A stretch of DNA of 64,000 nucleotides from positions 225,971,070 to 226,035,069 of the forward strand of contig OY821518.1 in the NCBI GenBank assembly GCA_963682025.1, read 5' to 3'. Made by a program: the position numbers and the translations under genes. Source of the DNA: Cordilura impudica (Eukaryota > Arthropoda > Insecta > Diptera > Scathophagidae). Every line of letters begins with the position of its first letter. Positions within the stretch are counted from its first letter, which is position 1. Shown in pieces: positions 1 through 12,224 of the stretch. The notes under the pieces were generated by a model. That model was not told where the DNA came from and ran no database searches. It worked only from the letters and a program-made list of their open reading frames with translations.

Positions 1-232
1 TACAAAATCAAATAAAATCAAACGTTGTTTTTGTTTCTGGATATTGGGGTGACATTTATTTTATATCAAGAATTTTTGAAATAGAAATTTTAATAGAAAT
101 CCCTTGTCAATTTCTTTCGTTGTTGTTGTCCTGAAGTTATAACCTATTTATAACTGTTCGGTTTTCCATGAAAATACTGTCAAACTAAAGAAAATACATT
201 TTTCACTATCATAATATCTACGTTAAAATCAA
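1..232. other. AT-rich stretch, nothing recognised
   Basis: No coding signal or repeat recognised. It precedes the foldback element. Confidence 0.5.
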
Positions 233-1058
233 GGTTCAGAAAATACACACATGAAACACACAATGTTCTGTTCTAAATCAGCCAACACATATTTTTATTT
301 TCATATCAATTATGTGTGTTTCTAAATTTTATACGGTGCCCAACACAATCATGACTGTGTTTCGTTTTAATATTTCGTTATCTATCACGAATTTTTTGTT
401 TCGAACACACATAAACCACACAGATTCGAGTGTAGCTTTATTTTAAGTTCGTTTTCTTGCACGTGTACTGCTAAAAAAAAAGAACATGTTCTTCAACGCG
501 TACATCTAAAAATTAAAACATTGCCCACTCCCGATCAAAAAAAAGAACTAAATTAAGTCATAAACAACATATAAAATTTCTCCTTTTTCTATTGTATTAC
601 CATCTTTTTATTTTTATTTTTTTATTATTATCCTTTTATTTTTATTTTTATTTTTTTACATCTGCTAATGAATCATTTTAGATTTTTTAAATAAATTTGG
701 TTGAAACAATTGTTGTCGTTATTATAGGGGTGTTTCAGATTTTCAAGATCGCGAGTGGATAATGGTTTAAATTTAGATGTACGCGTTGAAGAACATGTTC
801 TGTTTTTTAGCAGTACACGTGCAATAAATCGAACTTAAAATAAATTTACACTCGAATCTGTCTGGTTCGTGTGTGTTCAAAACAAAAAATACGTGATAGA
901 TAACGAAATATTAAAACGAAACACAGTCATGATTGTGTTGGACACCGTACAAAATTTAGAAACACACATAATTGATATGAAAATAAAAATATGTGTTTGT
1001 TGGTCTGAACTATGTTTGTTTACAGTGTTGTTTATTCAGTGTGTGTTTTTTTCTGAAC
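233..1058. mobile_element. Foldback element with ~300-bp inverted arms
   Basis: The left arm (about 233-536) is the near-exact reverse complement of the right arm (about 747-1058). The loop of about 210 bp is T-rich. Shared landmarks include GAACATGTTCTTCAACGCGT, GCACGTGTACTGCTAA and TATTTCGTTATCTATCACG, each seen in the opposite orientation in the other arm. The outer ends (GTTCAGAAAA followed by CACAC) are less well conserved than the inner arms. No transposase is encoded; the 147-aa ORF across the right arm is a by-product. This is a foldback or large-TIR non-autonomous DNA element. I see no clear target-site duplication and cannot assign a superfamily. Confidence 0.85.
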
Positions 1059-1080
1059 TCTGGTTAAAATTAGGAAAAAA

Positions 1081-1470
1081 AACAAGTAAGAGTGTTGAAT
1101 CTGCTGTGCCGAATTTTTTGTACCCTTCACATCGGTTTTACGTTGTCTGGACTTATTGCACTGTTTATAACAAATGGAAACAAAAAAATAATAGACACAC
1201 GGAATTTTTAACATATTTTAGAGGTGTCTTCATATTACTAAACATATCTCACCAAAGTGATGCCCGATTTTCCCAATTTTCAATACCAGCCTACTCGAAA
1301 TTATGGAATTAAGCCTAACCCAGGTAAATGGTTTATTTTGTGAATTTCAACAGACAGACGGACATCGCTATATTGACACGAGTTGTTATAAGTATCAAGA
1401 ATATATATGTATATTATGGAAATGACAAACTGATATATACCCTCTGAACAGTGGTGTGAAAGTATAACAA
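1081..1470 (-). mobile_element. Family B element, copy B1 (Helentron/DINE-1-like)
   Basis: The copy begins with the family terminus AACAAGTAAG, followed by a short hairpin around the GCTGTGCCGAAT block, then a subterminal TACCCTTCAC motif. It ends near a degraded TATACCCTCTGAACAGTGG hairpin. The interior carries CAGACAGACGGACATCGC, the family's short GACA/GACG run. Non-coding. The orientation given takes the TACCCTC end as 5' and the AACAAGTAAG end as 3', by analogy with family A. Confidence 0.75.
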
Positions 1471-2567
1471 TTATGTCGTACAGATTTATTAGGCATACCT
1501 ATATTGATGATTGTTTAAAAATGTGAATTTTGAAAGATTTGATGTTTACGATTATTAAGCAATTAAAGTTTTATTATCGACATCATTAAGTAGCCGCTTC
1601 AACTTCCTGATATTGTAATCGCTTTTCATTTAATGCACCCCTAATATACATTTATAAAATCTTATGATGCGTTTGTGTGTGTTGGCCCGAAGGATAGCAT
1701 GTCTTCTTATCATTCGGCGTTAAGGGAAAAAATATCAAAATTAAATCAAGAGTAAAATGTAATGTTTTTATCCCAGCTTCTTCAAAATAGGAAAAAAAAA
1801 ATCAAGTAAAATTAGAAGAAAAAAAATATAATGTTTGTTCAAGAAAACCATAGAGGAAGTGGCAAAAAACAATTCCTCTGGGTACAAACGAGTACAAGTA
1901 TTGCAAATAGAACACTTGAAATACAATTTTCTAAAATAGGATAATAATTTAAAGATAAATTGAAAGTTCACAATATTTGTTTTCTTTTTTCTATCTGCCA
2001 CAATTATAGTTTACAACGTTGCTGGAGATTTTTTTTTTTTTGTTAGACAATAAGGATTTTTACTAAAGTTTAAAACTCAAGTATTTTATATTCAAATACA
2101 ATAAGAATGATAATTTAAGGTAAATATTTATTCAGTTCTATAAATATATATTCGCAGGAAAGTTTGGCCTTATGTACAAGTGGTGTCAGTGAATCAGTAT
2201 TTTGCCAAGAAGGATTAGCTGTCAATATGAAAAATTTCTAATAAAAAATCTATACTAGTTCTTCAGAAATTTATAAATTATATCCTGAGACCAATTTAGT
2301 GTCTTCACTTTACGATAAGGTTATAATTCAAAACTTAAAAAGAAAAATGTAGAATTTGTGTCAAAAGAAATCAACTCTCCAAATTTTACCCAACTACGAT
2401 CAAATGAAATTTTTTTAGAAAATATAAAGAGAAATTTATATTCGAAAGTATTATTTGATGACTGTAAACAAATGCAGCAGTCAGTCCAGAGATGACTTAA
2501 AAATTCATTAGAATAGGAAAGTATTTTTAATTTGAATATGGTAATGGGCTTCTTATGCTACTACAGG
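1471..2567. other. AT-rich stretch, nothing recognised
   Basis: Contains only short ORFs with low-complexity, K/F-rich translations. No family, repeat or RNA gene recognised. Confidence 0.4.
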
Positions 2568-3142
2568 GCGGGCCAAAAGTAACCATGAGGTCTAAAAATT
2601 TAATTACTTTTTCGTTTATATACTTTTTTACATTTTTTTTAGATTATAAAATATGCAAAGTGGAAATTTGTTTACTAAGTGTAAAGAAATTAATGTATAG
2701 AAATTAATGTCATTTAAATTACCCCCGTTTTCAGGTTCGCAATGATGGGCTCGTCTTAGAGCATTTTCTATAATATTTTTCAAAATATGTTCAAATTTCT
2801 GAAACAATATTGGCCTTGAGTTAAAAGATTGTCTCGGTCTTGTTCACATATACTCGCTCCTTCAAATAACTCCTTAAAGAATTGTCGGGTGCTGACAAAT
2901 CTGGCGAACGCGCTGGCCAATTAATTTCAGAATTTCTGGAAATTATTCGCTCTCCAAAAATTTGCCTTAAAAGTGGTTTCATCCTGCTGGCACCACATCT
3001 AAGTTCTGTTTTAAAGAGCAGGACGTAATAAATATTCTATCATAAAACGATACCGCTCTCGATTTACGGTGACAGCACTTTCATCTTTATTTTCGAAGAA
3101 GTAAAGCCCAATGATATTTTCAGATGTAAGGCCAATTTCATG
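2568..3142 (-). pseudogene. Fossil mariner-like transposase (Tc1/mariner)
   Basis: Read on the minus strand with several frameshifts and stops, this matches the second half of a mariner transposase. There is a stretch IIGLYFFENKDESAVTVNRE, then a WCQQDETT block (the second catalytic D region), then NWPARSPDLSAPDNSL (the third D region) and SYLKERVYVNK. The order and spacing mirror the intact DD41D transposase at 26784-27869, which has GPYFF, WFQQDGA and PPRSCDLTPLDYFLW. The low-coordinate end carries GGGCGGGCCAAAAGTAACCA, which resembles a terminal repeat. The high-coordinate side is cut off by a family A fragment. Dead copy, no function expected. Confidence 0.7.
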
Positions 3143-3290
3143 GTCAAAAAAATTAATTAAAATCCCACTCAAATTTAGTTAATGCTTATTTTCTATATCC
3201 AGTTTGTTGGGCCTGAGATATAGGGTCTCTAAACGCATGGTATAGGGTATCGTATAGTCGGTTTAGACGACTATAATTTTCTTACTTGTT
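3143..3290 (+). mobile_element. Family A 3' fragment (A1)
   Basis: Only the last ~150 bp of a family A element remain: GGTATAGGGTATCGTATAGT, a damaged copy of the self-complementary block, and the terminal CTTACTTGTT. It abuts the mariner fossil directly. Confidence 0.85.
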
Positions 3291-3650
3291 TTTTTTTTAA
3301 TTCAGCTACAATATATTAAAAACTATCAAAAAATATAACATATTTTCATAAATAATACAGACTAAATAAATCGTCAATCTTCCTTAATCGCACCAACAGC
3401 AACGGATATATCAATAAAATTACAGTGTCAGTTCACTTCGGCTACAATTCTTCGGAATGGATCGAAATTGATAAAATTTGATCTGTGGAAATTCATTATC
3501 TCCATTAGGAACATATGTACATGCTTTTAGAAGAAGGCATTCAGAGTCACTGAATTAATTTGAGAAAAATTGTTAATTTAAAAATGATTCTTCTACTTTT
3601 TCAAAGTTGGAAGTTTTATTAGAGCCCAACAAATGCGATGCGGTGATTTG
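3291..3650. other. AT-rich stretch, nothing recognised
   Basis: No ORF or repeat recognised. Confidence 0.35.
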
Positions 3651-4460
3651 GTATTCCAGAGAGATTTGGTATTCCACCGAACATATCGAAGTCAAATTAG
3701 TAAAAATTGTTTCTGAACTGATTCAAGGTTTTTGATGAGCTTCTTTTTGTTTCTAGAGAAAGTCATAGACTGACATATTTAAAGATTAAATTCCATAAAG
3801 CTGATTTTACACCATTGGTAGAAGCTATATATGAGTGGGTCAGAACTGTTTCATTTTTTATGAGGGTTGAGTAGATTTATACATCGTGGGCGTACATAAG
3901 GATGTTACTATATTGGATAGACTTTGGGAGATAAATTATAGATAGCAGGAATAGAAGAGGTCCAAGGTGATTCCCTTGATGGACACCGGAATTAACATCT
4001 GTATATTTCGATTTAGAGTTATTGAAAATTACATATTGCCGGAAAACCGAATAATACCAAGCTTCGCTGTCAGTAGATCATGGCTGACTTTATCAGAAGC
4101 TTTAGTAAAGTGTGTATAACATCGGTTTGTTTAGTTTTCTACAGTCCAGTGTTTATATAATGAAGTCAAGTCTCTTAAGTAAGTAGTTTTATTCCGTTCT
4201 TTGCAAAAACTATGTAGAGCTGGTGATAGAATTAATGACATTTCGTGTGATAGAATGCATATCAGTTATTATCTTCTCAAAGAGTTCCGGTATAACATTT
4301 AGTTTTGCAAATGGTGCGGAATAATAAAGGAATCTTTCCAATATCTTGGGAAGAAATCATAGTTGGAACAGTTATTATATGAGTGAGTCACCAGAGTAGC
4401 GCGATTTTTCCAGATGCAGCTGGGAATGCCATCTCGTCCAGGATTAAATGAACATTTCAT
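3650..4460 (-). pseudogene. Fossil LINE reverse transcriptase
   Basis: On the minus strand, across several frameshifts, recognisable RT blocks appear in the correct order. They are NPGRDGIPSCIWKN (the 'GPDGIP' block), KASDKVSHDLLTAKLG (the 'AFDxVxH' block), NSGVHQGNHLGPLLFL (the 'GVPQGSxLGPLLF' block) and MYAHDV (a degraded YADD catalytic box with D changed to H). These are hallmarks of APE-type non-LTR retrotransposons of the jockey/CR1 kind. The copy is old and carries many stops; I cannot fix its ends or clade. Confidence 0.75.
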
Positions 4461-6056
4461 TATTATTCTTATTTTCTGCTAGGTGTGTTCGTAAGCTACA
4501 ATATGGAATTCAAAATTGAAACTATATTGGGGAGGTTAGTGTTTATCCCATTTGCATTCTGGTAAACAATATTTTCATTTGAATTATAAGTTTTATTACA
4601 AAAACCTCCGAAATTTAGAACAAAGCCCCCAAGCTGGCAATGCTGGTGTCGATCCGAAACAATATTATTTATTTGGGGAAGCCTAGCAAGCTAAGGCTGT
4701 ATTTAAAATTCTGCTTTGAGGATATAAAAACTAAAAGAAATAAACTCTAATTAAAATAATGCTTCCCTTTGATATCATTCAAATGTCTTGGACTAACAAG
4801 TAGTCCTATTAAATTGGATTTTTGAATTAAATCGAGACAAATAATACAAAATGAAACACACACATTTAAAGAAAACATAAAGTTAAGACTTTTTATCTCT
4901 GTTAGGGAAATAAAACATTATTTTTAGCACACAATTTAAAACAATTTAACTTTTTTAAACTTTTTTTTGTTGCATTTATCTTTGTATCCTGTTGTTGTGT
5001 TGCATATACAATTTGTTGATGCTACTAACTTAAATATATGTATATAACAAATTACTTTGCCGCAAAATGCAAACCAACTGCAATCATTTCCGACAACAGC
5101 CACAACTACTTGCCCTTTCCATATTTCGAATACAAAACTGAACCATTCCTTGGTATACCCCGGAATCCATCCACTATTAAATGAATGACTACGCAGATGT
5201 ATTTATGTATATTTGTGTGGTGCATCATAAAGATTCATAGTGACTACTACTGCAATATGTAGGACCAACATAATTCATTGTTGCAATGCTATCTGTAGCT
5301 ACAAAAAAAAAAAGAGGAACAGAAAGAAAATGTAAAGAAAGAAAAAAATGGCAAACTTTTCAAGAGTATGAACCACACAAACTAACACATACAAAACTTA
5401 CAACGCAGGTACTACATACAGACAAAAAGTAACACACGTTTTATGGATGTGCTCGTTTGAACTAAAAAAGAATTTTGTAGAAGTAATATACGAATATTCA
5501 TATTTCTTTATATTCCATAAACATTTGTAACATTTAAAGTTGTAAAGTAAGTAAGTATTGCTTACTAACATACTTATTTGCGAGGGTTGTTATATATCAT
5601 TTGGGCATTACAATTAATACAACAAGTATTGACAAAGGTCGATGATGGCAGCGATATACCAGACTTTTTGTTAACAAGCTTGGATCATTTCTTCTCTGAC
5701 ATTTCTTGTGCTCAATCGCCATCCCGATCAGCACCAAAAATATCATCACCCTTATTTAAGAAAATAGAACAGGCTGCGTTTATATTGACAATTTCTTCTA
5801 CCATTAGAAAAAAGATTAACCCTTAAAAGATCAAACCACTTATGCCATCCATGACATTAATATAACTTCGGTTATGAATTTGTTTCACAGTTTCTGTGAA
5901 TCATACCAAATAGAAGGTAAGTGGCAATACAATGGAAACGAATTGAGTTTTGAATAAAAAAAAATTGGATCTCTTTTATAAATTTAAAAATTTGTATATT
6001 TTCTTTATTTAAAAAAGAAAAAGATATTAACTAAAATAGCTTAACTTCAGAAAAAA
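4461..6056. other. Probably unique, AT-rich DNA
   Basis: No recognisable gene or repeat. An 82-codon open frame at 5578-5826 (first codon TTG, not ATG) has ordinary composition but no motif I recognise; it could be chance or a diverged exon. The stretch has scattered poly-A/T runs. Confidence 0.4.
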
Positions 6057-6361
6057 GCAAGTTAGAGTGTTAATTTCGGCTATGCCGAATCTTGATACTA
6101 TCCACCTGGGTTTTACACTAATATCGGGACTTAATAACTTATTTAAAATGATATACTGAATTTTTAGTATTTTTAGAGGTGTCTCTATATTTTAGGCCAA
6201 TGATGTCCCATTCCAATCTGCTCGAAATAATGGCAAACAATACCATCCTGAGTTAACACAGAAAAATGGTTTATTTTGTGAACAAGCGTGACTTCAACAG
6301 AAAGGCAGACAGACGTATATCGCTTTATTGTTGTATATATTATATAGGATCGCAGGATAAT
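6057..6361 (-). mobile_element. Family B element B2, part before the nested A2
   Basis: Starts with a diverged family terminus (GCAAGTTAGAGTGTTAATTT), then the TATGCCGAAT hairpin arm, then ATACTATCCACC. Shares AATGGCAAACAATACCATCC and the CAGACAGACG run with other B copies. It is interrupted by family A element A2; the rest of B2 resumes at 7124. Confidence 0.8.
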
Positions 6362-7123
6362 TATACCCTATACCACTATGTTGTTTGGGTATAATGACTT
6401 TGTGCTGCTGTTTGTAACAACCAAAAATATTTGACCTAGACCCATCTTTAATTATACCGATCGAATCAGAATCACTTCCTGAGTTGATTTAACAATGTCC
6501 GTCCGTCCGCCCGTCCGTCTGTGTGTCCATGTAAAGCTTGCAATCAAACTGCAGGTCGCAAATATGAATATATTTTGATGAAATTTGGTACGTAAGCTTT
6601 TATTGGCCATGGGATGAACGCTATTGAAATTGGTGAGAATCGGTCCGTGTTCACACCTAGCCCCCATACAAATTATCCCTATGAAATCGACATAAATTGC
6701 CATAAGATCCAAATTGTCATATAGATCTTACTAAAATTGGGTTTGTATGCGTTCATTACATCCATTAATGAGTAGTCCAAAAATGATCCCTTTGGCCCCA
6801 TATAGACTGCTTCCCGATCTTCACTTAAATCTATTAAAAACAAAAATAATGCACTGATTCTTCTCAAATTTGGTTTGTATATATTTTTGCAAAATACAAG
6901 AGACTTTACCAAACATGATCAGGATTGGTCCATTTTTGGACCTAGTCCCCATATAGATATAGTATCCGATATGCATTTTTTCTTATCTGCAGCCAAAAAA
7001 ATTAATAAAAACCCACTCAAATTTGGTTTTTGCTTATTTTCTATGTGCAGTAAGTTGCGCCTAAACGCATGGTATAGGGTATCGTATAGTCGGTCTAGAC
7101 CGACTATAATTTTCTTACTTGTT
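6362..7123 (+). mobile_element. Family A element A2, nested in B2
   Basis: Complete structure. It starts TATACCCTATACCACTATG, has a (GTCC)n tract at about 6498-6520, then the self-complementary TATAGTCGGTCT block with its mirror near the end, and the terminal CTTACTTGTT. It sits between two matching halves of a B element, so it inserted later. Non-coding: the 86-111 codon frames on either strand recur in every copy and are by-products. Belongs to the 'CCTTTGGCCCCATATAGAC' subtype shared with A4. Confidence 0.9.
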
Positions 7124-7185
7124 TTAAGATGCGTTATAAATGGAATGACAAACTGATATATACCCTCTGTGCAGTTGTGTTGAGC
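7124..7185 (-). mobile_element. Family B element B2, part after the nested A2
   Basis: AATGACAAACTGATATATAC followed by CCTCTGTGCAG matches the far end of B1 (1421-1452) and completes the interrupted copy. Confidence 0.75.
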
Positions 7186-7590
7186 ATGCGAAATTTGAGT
7201 GGAAATTCTAAGAAATTTTATCCTTTCATTCATAAAAATTTTTAGCCAATTCACAATTCAATACAAATTTAATAAACACACACATAGCGTCGTATAGTTT
7301 GTTATTTGAAGCTTAAATATATGCGTTAGTAGCAACTTTAATTTTACTCAAAAAAATGTACCAGACGGTGCACATCTGTAAATATAGTGAACATCTGCAA
7401 AAAAATACCTTTCAAATGGTATATTTTTGTCAAAATCGGTTGGTAATTGAAGGTGTAGAATATGCCAAATGAAACCGCATTGCCTATTAAAATTATAGAT
7501 GCTGTTGGAAAAATATTGTACACTTTACTATACAATAATTAAAAACATTCCTTCTATTTTTGTTTTCAATATTTAGTTGGGCACAATATT
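7186..7590. other. AT-rich stretch, nothing recognised
   Basis: No gene or repeat recognised. Confidence 0.35.
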
Positions 7591-8215
7591 TATACCCCAT
7601 ACCACTATGTGCTCAGGGTATAATGACTTTGAGCTGATGTCTGTAACTATCAACTAACTAACTGTAATTATTTGAACTAGGCCCATCTTATATTAAACCG
7701 ATCGGCTCAGAGCCACTAGCTGAGTCTATTTAGCAATGTCTGTTTGTCCGTCTGTATGTGTGTCCATGTAATAATTTTTAATTAATTAATTAATTAAAAG
7801 GTCGCAAATATGAATATATTTTGAAGAAATTTAGTGTACGAATTATCCAAATTATCATATAGATTTCTGTCAAATCGAATTTTTGTGTTTTTATTAAAAA
7901 TAAACCCTATAGCAAAATTGTTAGTCATAGCCCCCATATGAAGCTGATTCCCGATCTTCACTTAAATCTATCAAAAAACAAAAATATATGTGTTTTTACA
8001 AAAAATAAGTGACCTTACCAAATATAGTCAGGATCGTTCCTTTTTTCCTAAATATAGTACGCGAGGTGAATTTTTTTTATATCCGAAGGCAAACTCAAAT
8101 TTGTTTTATGCTTATTTTCTTATCTATTTATTTGGACCTAAAAGATAGGATATCTAAACGCATGGTATAGGGTATCGCACATTCGGCCTAGACCGACTAT
8201 AATTTTTTTACTTGT
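7591..8215 (+). mobile_element. Family A element A3 (old, diverged)
   Basis: Both ends are recognisable: TATACCCCATACCACTATGTG at the start and GACCGACTATAATTTTTTTA with CTTGT at the end. The interior has small deletions, and the GTCC tract has decayed to GTCTGTTTGTCCGTCTGTA. An older copy than A6, A7, A9, A12 and A13. Confidence 0.8.
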
Positions 8216-8710
8216 GTAGTAGTGCTTTACAACGCCGAGGCACGGAGTCAATTAAATTGCTGATGATATCTATAGAATTTTTTTGCCACTCTGAATTAAC
8301 TGCCTCTATGAAATCTGTCTTGTTTGTATGATGTTTTGTCAGTATTTTTCGATCTATAATCTCCCATGGATTTGCTATGGTATTGAGATCTGGTGATTAG
8401 GCTGACCATTCCAAAACAATAACTATATTCGATTTTAGCTATTTGGTTACAACTTTTGGAGGTATGTTTTGGGTCATTGTCATGTTGGAACTTCCAGACC
8501 AGGGGCATATTTTACTTTGCTCGTCGATACATTACATATTTTGAATTTCCCTGTATCCAGTTCTAGTTATAGTATTTTTTACTACATGAATTGGAACCAT
8601 TTCTTTTTCATGTCTGTTCATGTGTGATTTTTTCTGAAATCATTAGTTTCTTCATGGGACGATAATAACCTAGGTCAGCCTCAATTGCCCGTCAGGGAGC
8701 AGTTCGAGCA
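8216..8710 (-). pseudogene. Fossil Tc1-type transposase
   Basis: On the minus strand it reads VWKFQHDNDPKHTSK, the second catalytic D block of Tc1/Minos-type transposases. After a frameshift it continues SPDLNTIANPWEIIDRK, where the family has SPDLNPIENLW; the catalytic E is replaced by A. Then come TDFIEAVNSEWQ and SVPRRCKAL, the usual C-terminus. Only the second half of the DD34E domain is visible, with stops upstream. It abuts the end of A3. Dead copy. Confidence 0.8.
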
Positions 8711-8718
8711 TATATTTT

Positions 8719-9501
8719 TATACCCTATACCACTATGTGGTTTGGGTATAATGACTTTGTGCTGCTGTTTGTAACAACCAAAAATATTTGACCTAGACCC
8801 ATCTTTAATTATACCGATCGAATCAGAATTGCTTTTTGAGTTGATTTAACAATGTCCGTCCGTCCGTCCGTCCGTCCGTCTGTGTGTCCATGTAAACTTT
8901 GTAATCAAACTGCAGGTCGCAAATACGAATATATTTTGATGAAATTTGGTATATAAGCTTTTATCGGTCTTGGAATGAACGCTGTTGAAATTGGTGAGGA
9001 TTGGTCCATGTTCAGCCCTAGCCCCCATACAAATTACCCCTTTGAAATCGACATAAATTGTCATAAGATCCAAATTGTCATATAGATCTTACTCAAATTG
9101 GGTTTGTATGCGTTCATTATATCCATTAATGAGTAGTCCAAAAATGATCCCTTTGGCCCCATATAGACTGCTTCCCGATCTTCACTAAAATCTATTAAAA
9201 ACAAAAATATTACACTGATTCTTCTCAAATTTTGTTTGTATATATTTTTGCAAAATACAAGAGACTTTACCAAACATGATTAGGATTGGTCCATTTTTGG
9301 ACCTAGTCCCCATATAGATATAGCGTCCGATATGAACTTTTTCATATCTGCAGCCAAAAAAATTAATAAAAATCCCTATCAAATTTGGTTTTTGCTTATT
9401 TTCTATGTCCAGTTAGTTGGGCCTAAGAGATAGGGTTTCTAAACGCATGGTATAGGGTATCGTATAGTCGGTCTAGACCGACTATAATTTTCTTACTTGT
9501 T
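8719..9501 (+). mobile_element. Family A element A4
   Basis: Full-length copy with both ends intact: the TATACCCTATACC start, GTCC x5-6 at about 8855-8880, and the palindrome plus CTTACTTGT at the end. Shares the CCTTTGGCCCCATATAGAC variant with A2. Confidence 0.92.
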
Positions 9502-10990
9502 ATTTTAGTTTTAGATTGTTTATAACCTCTTTAGGTAGCATTTTTGAACATCTCTTAAGCTCTCTTTATATTAAACTATCCTGTCTTTTTGAAAATGTAG
9601 ATATATTTATAGAACATTTAGAACATTTCTCACAAATTTTCTTTGGCTTAAGGAAAGCAGTAAAATTATCTATTATTCTGGTTTCTAATGCTTTACACAA
9701 CTTTATTCTTGCCATTGACTTTTAATAATTAATTATAAGATAATAGCACTGAAAAATAAAACTCTGTTTATAAAAAAGTTAAAAGAAGAGGTCAGGAACT
9801 GTAAATATTTCAAAGATTTTATAAATTTTTTTTAAACCATATTCCATTATTATTGTTTTAATCAACTCTGGTACAGAAGTACAAAAGTTTCCATAAAATA
9901 CTTTTTTCTATTTTTTTGTAGGTTTTTTTTGCAACAAATTTGTTATATTTCGATAGATAACACATCAAAGATTGATTTCGCAAAGAAAAAATACTTGATT
10001 TTATTTTTAAAAATTGTCCAAGTTTAGAATTTTGTAAAAATTTGTATTGTATTAAGTTTCTAATTTATGCCATATTATCTTATAAATAAACTGTCGCTAA
10101 ATTGATTCACACTTTTATTTCTTTATTGTGGCTAGATAATTGTCAAACAAACTGCGTAGAATTATATTCAGACATTTTCTCGTAAAAAGTTACAAATGTT
10201 TCATAGCTTAAAAGGTAAATAAGTTGCCAGTTATTTTATCTGCAACATTTAAAAATAATAATTTACACCATAAAATGGTAAATGTACTTAACAACTACAA
10301 ACTCATATTCATACATTCACATACTTACATGTGCATCCGAAGAATTTTAAGTTAAAAGTTATAATGGGACATTTAAAATGTCATGTTATTTTTGCTTCGT
10401 TTTTTCTGTTTTTATGAAATTCATAAATGTACAGAAAAAAACATTTGAATATTGCTAGTAGAGAATATGAATATGACCAAAATATAAATATATTTTTTTC
10501 TGTTGCTGTCTTTATTTGAATGTAGAGAACTTGTTGTAAAGCTCTTTATTGAATTTTGGTTAAACTAACAGTATGCAACAAAATGAAAGTTTTTTTATAC
10601 ACCTGATAACCACTATATTTTTTTAAGGTGTTATGGCCTTCTAGTAACAAAAAGAGTCATAACTTAATATTCTTTGGATAAGTTTTTTTAAGTCTTTCCT
10701 AAAATTTTGGATTTTTTAAGAGGTTTTTACAGTGGCTGAAAATTGTTTTACTTTGTCCAAAATTCTGTAACTTTTAAACCGCTCAAAATATTTAAGTAAT
10801 TTTTTTCTTAATGGAATTTAATTGCATTAAAATTGATTAAGGTCTTTTTAAGGAATTCTAGGTCAAAATTGAACTTTTTATTTTTTTTAACTTTTAGAGT
10901 GAAATTGTGTTTCTTATTTTTTTTATTTATTAAAAAATATAATATTTGGATTTTAATAATAATTACAAACTTTTTTTGTAATAATGGGAT
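9502..10990. other. AT-rich stretch, nothing recognised
   Basis: A 69-codon open frame at 9516-9725 has no recognisable motif. The rest is low-complexity A/T sequence. Confidence 0.35.
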
Positions 10991-11150
10991 TTTTATAATT
11001 TTACACTCAAAAAAATTTTTACACTCAAAAAAAATAGTAAAATCAACTGGAGATTTTGCTATTATTACTGAAAAATTAAAAATTTTTTGTTGTCAAATTT
11101 GCTAATTTGTTTACACTCAAAGAATATTTACACTTAAAAAGAAAAACGTT
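10991..11150. repeat. Short interspersed TTTACACTCAAA repeats
   Basis: The motif TTTACACTCAAA(A) or close variants occurs four times within about 150 bp of very AT-rich DNA. Possibly the inside of an unrecognised element. Confidence 0.4.
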
Positions 11151-11454
11151 AATAATATTATCTAAAAATCTTGCTATTACTACAGAAATATTTATTATTT
11201 TTTTTGTTCTCAAATTTGATCATTTTAAAAAACATTTTTAAAATAAAATCTGCAATAGATTTTAATTGCATTTGTAATCATGGTATGTTCTGTTTATTAT
11301 TATTTTTTACTAATACTATGTTTTTCGTACTTAAATAACAATGAAACGCAATTATAATTATTATTCATTTGACTCAAATATTAATTGCAATTATTCCATA
11401 TTTTGTTCTGTGTTATTTCTGTTCTTTAGTAGTTTTTTGACTTCTTCATCTAAA

Positions 11455-11900
11455 TCCCGATGTTACACTTCCCATTGATTTCGAATACTGGAGATGAACG
11501 GATTTGACGTTGCCAATAATATATTAAATAGATCTTCATTTGTGGAATTTCGTGAAATTTTTCTAGTATTGTACTCTCTATAAAATCTGTAATCCTTTCT
11601 TTTTTCTTGAGCCTCCTCTGATAGATCTCCAAGTAGCACCGAATGAAATTGAATGACATCCTCTCCATGATACAGGATTTTGTGAACAGTTGCAGGCATA
11701 TTTCTCCATGGGTAGTTGGTTGTATATATTTTTGCAGTTTCCTTAGCATAATCTCCAAATTTTCTAGAGTCAATTTCTCCATTGACGCAAGTACTTTTAG
11801 GGTTATTTTAAAACTGAAAATAAGTTTAAATCCAGTCCTGTTATTTCAGATGCTGTTTACTGTAGCTAACTTCTTTGTGGCGTTTTTTTTAGTGCTTTGA
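11455..11900 (-). pseudogene. C-terminal fragment of a repeated arthropod protein gene
   Basis: On the minus strand two overlapping frames together give one conserved segment. One part has KFGDYAKETAKIYTTNYPW; the next has MPATVHKILYHGEDVI, then GDLSEEAQEKR and NEDLFNILLATSNPFISSIR. I recognise this C-terminal pattern (PATVHK, LSEEAQE, TSDPxISS) from uncharacterised proteins that occur in many copies in arthropod genomes, so it is probably transposon-derived. That is recall, not a search. A frameshift near the upstream end and no visible N-terminal half make it a fragment. I assign no function. Confidence 0.5.
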
Positions 11901-12206
11901 CGAAGTTAGATAATTGCTCTTGTATTTCGGTGCTACACTAATTTAAGTTTAATTTTATTTTAACGTAACTCAGAACATCTTCCTGGTTTTAGTTTCTAAA
12001 ATACTCTTCGGCCAGTTCTTTATAACTGAAGCTCTCCATATTTTTCTGAATATTTTTATTTGCAGCTGTTATTGCTGAAATATATTAGAGCAATTGAGTT
12101 TGTATTCAAATGTCGCTTTCTTATAAGCCTTCTCATAACCATCATACTATGTTTCTAGGAAAAATGAAAAGTTTAAAAAATGGCATTAGTGCATTACTAC
12201 CTAAAA
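11901..12206. other. AT-rich stretch, nothing recognised
   Basis: No gene or repeat recognised. It ends in the A that flanks the Helitron. Confidence 0.35.
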
Positions 12207-12224
12207 TCTATATATATAAAATTC

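Noticed and set aside
5578..5826. 82-codon frame as a host gene
   Set aside because: No ATG start, no recognisable motif, no visible splice or promoter context. Kept only as a note in the stretch description.
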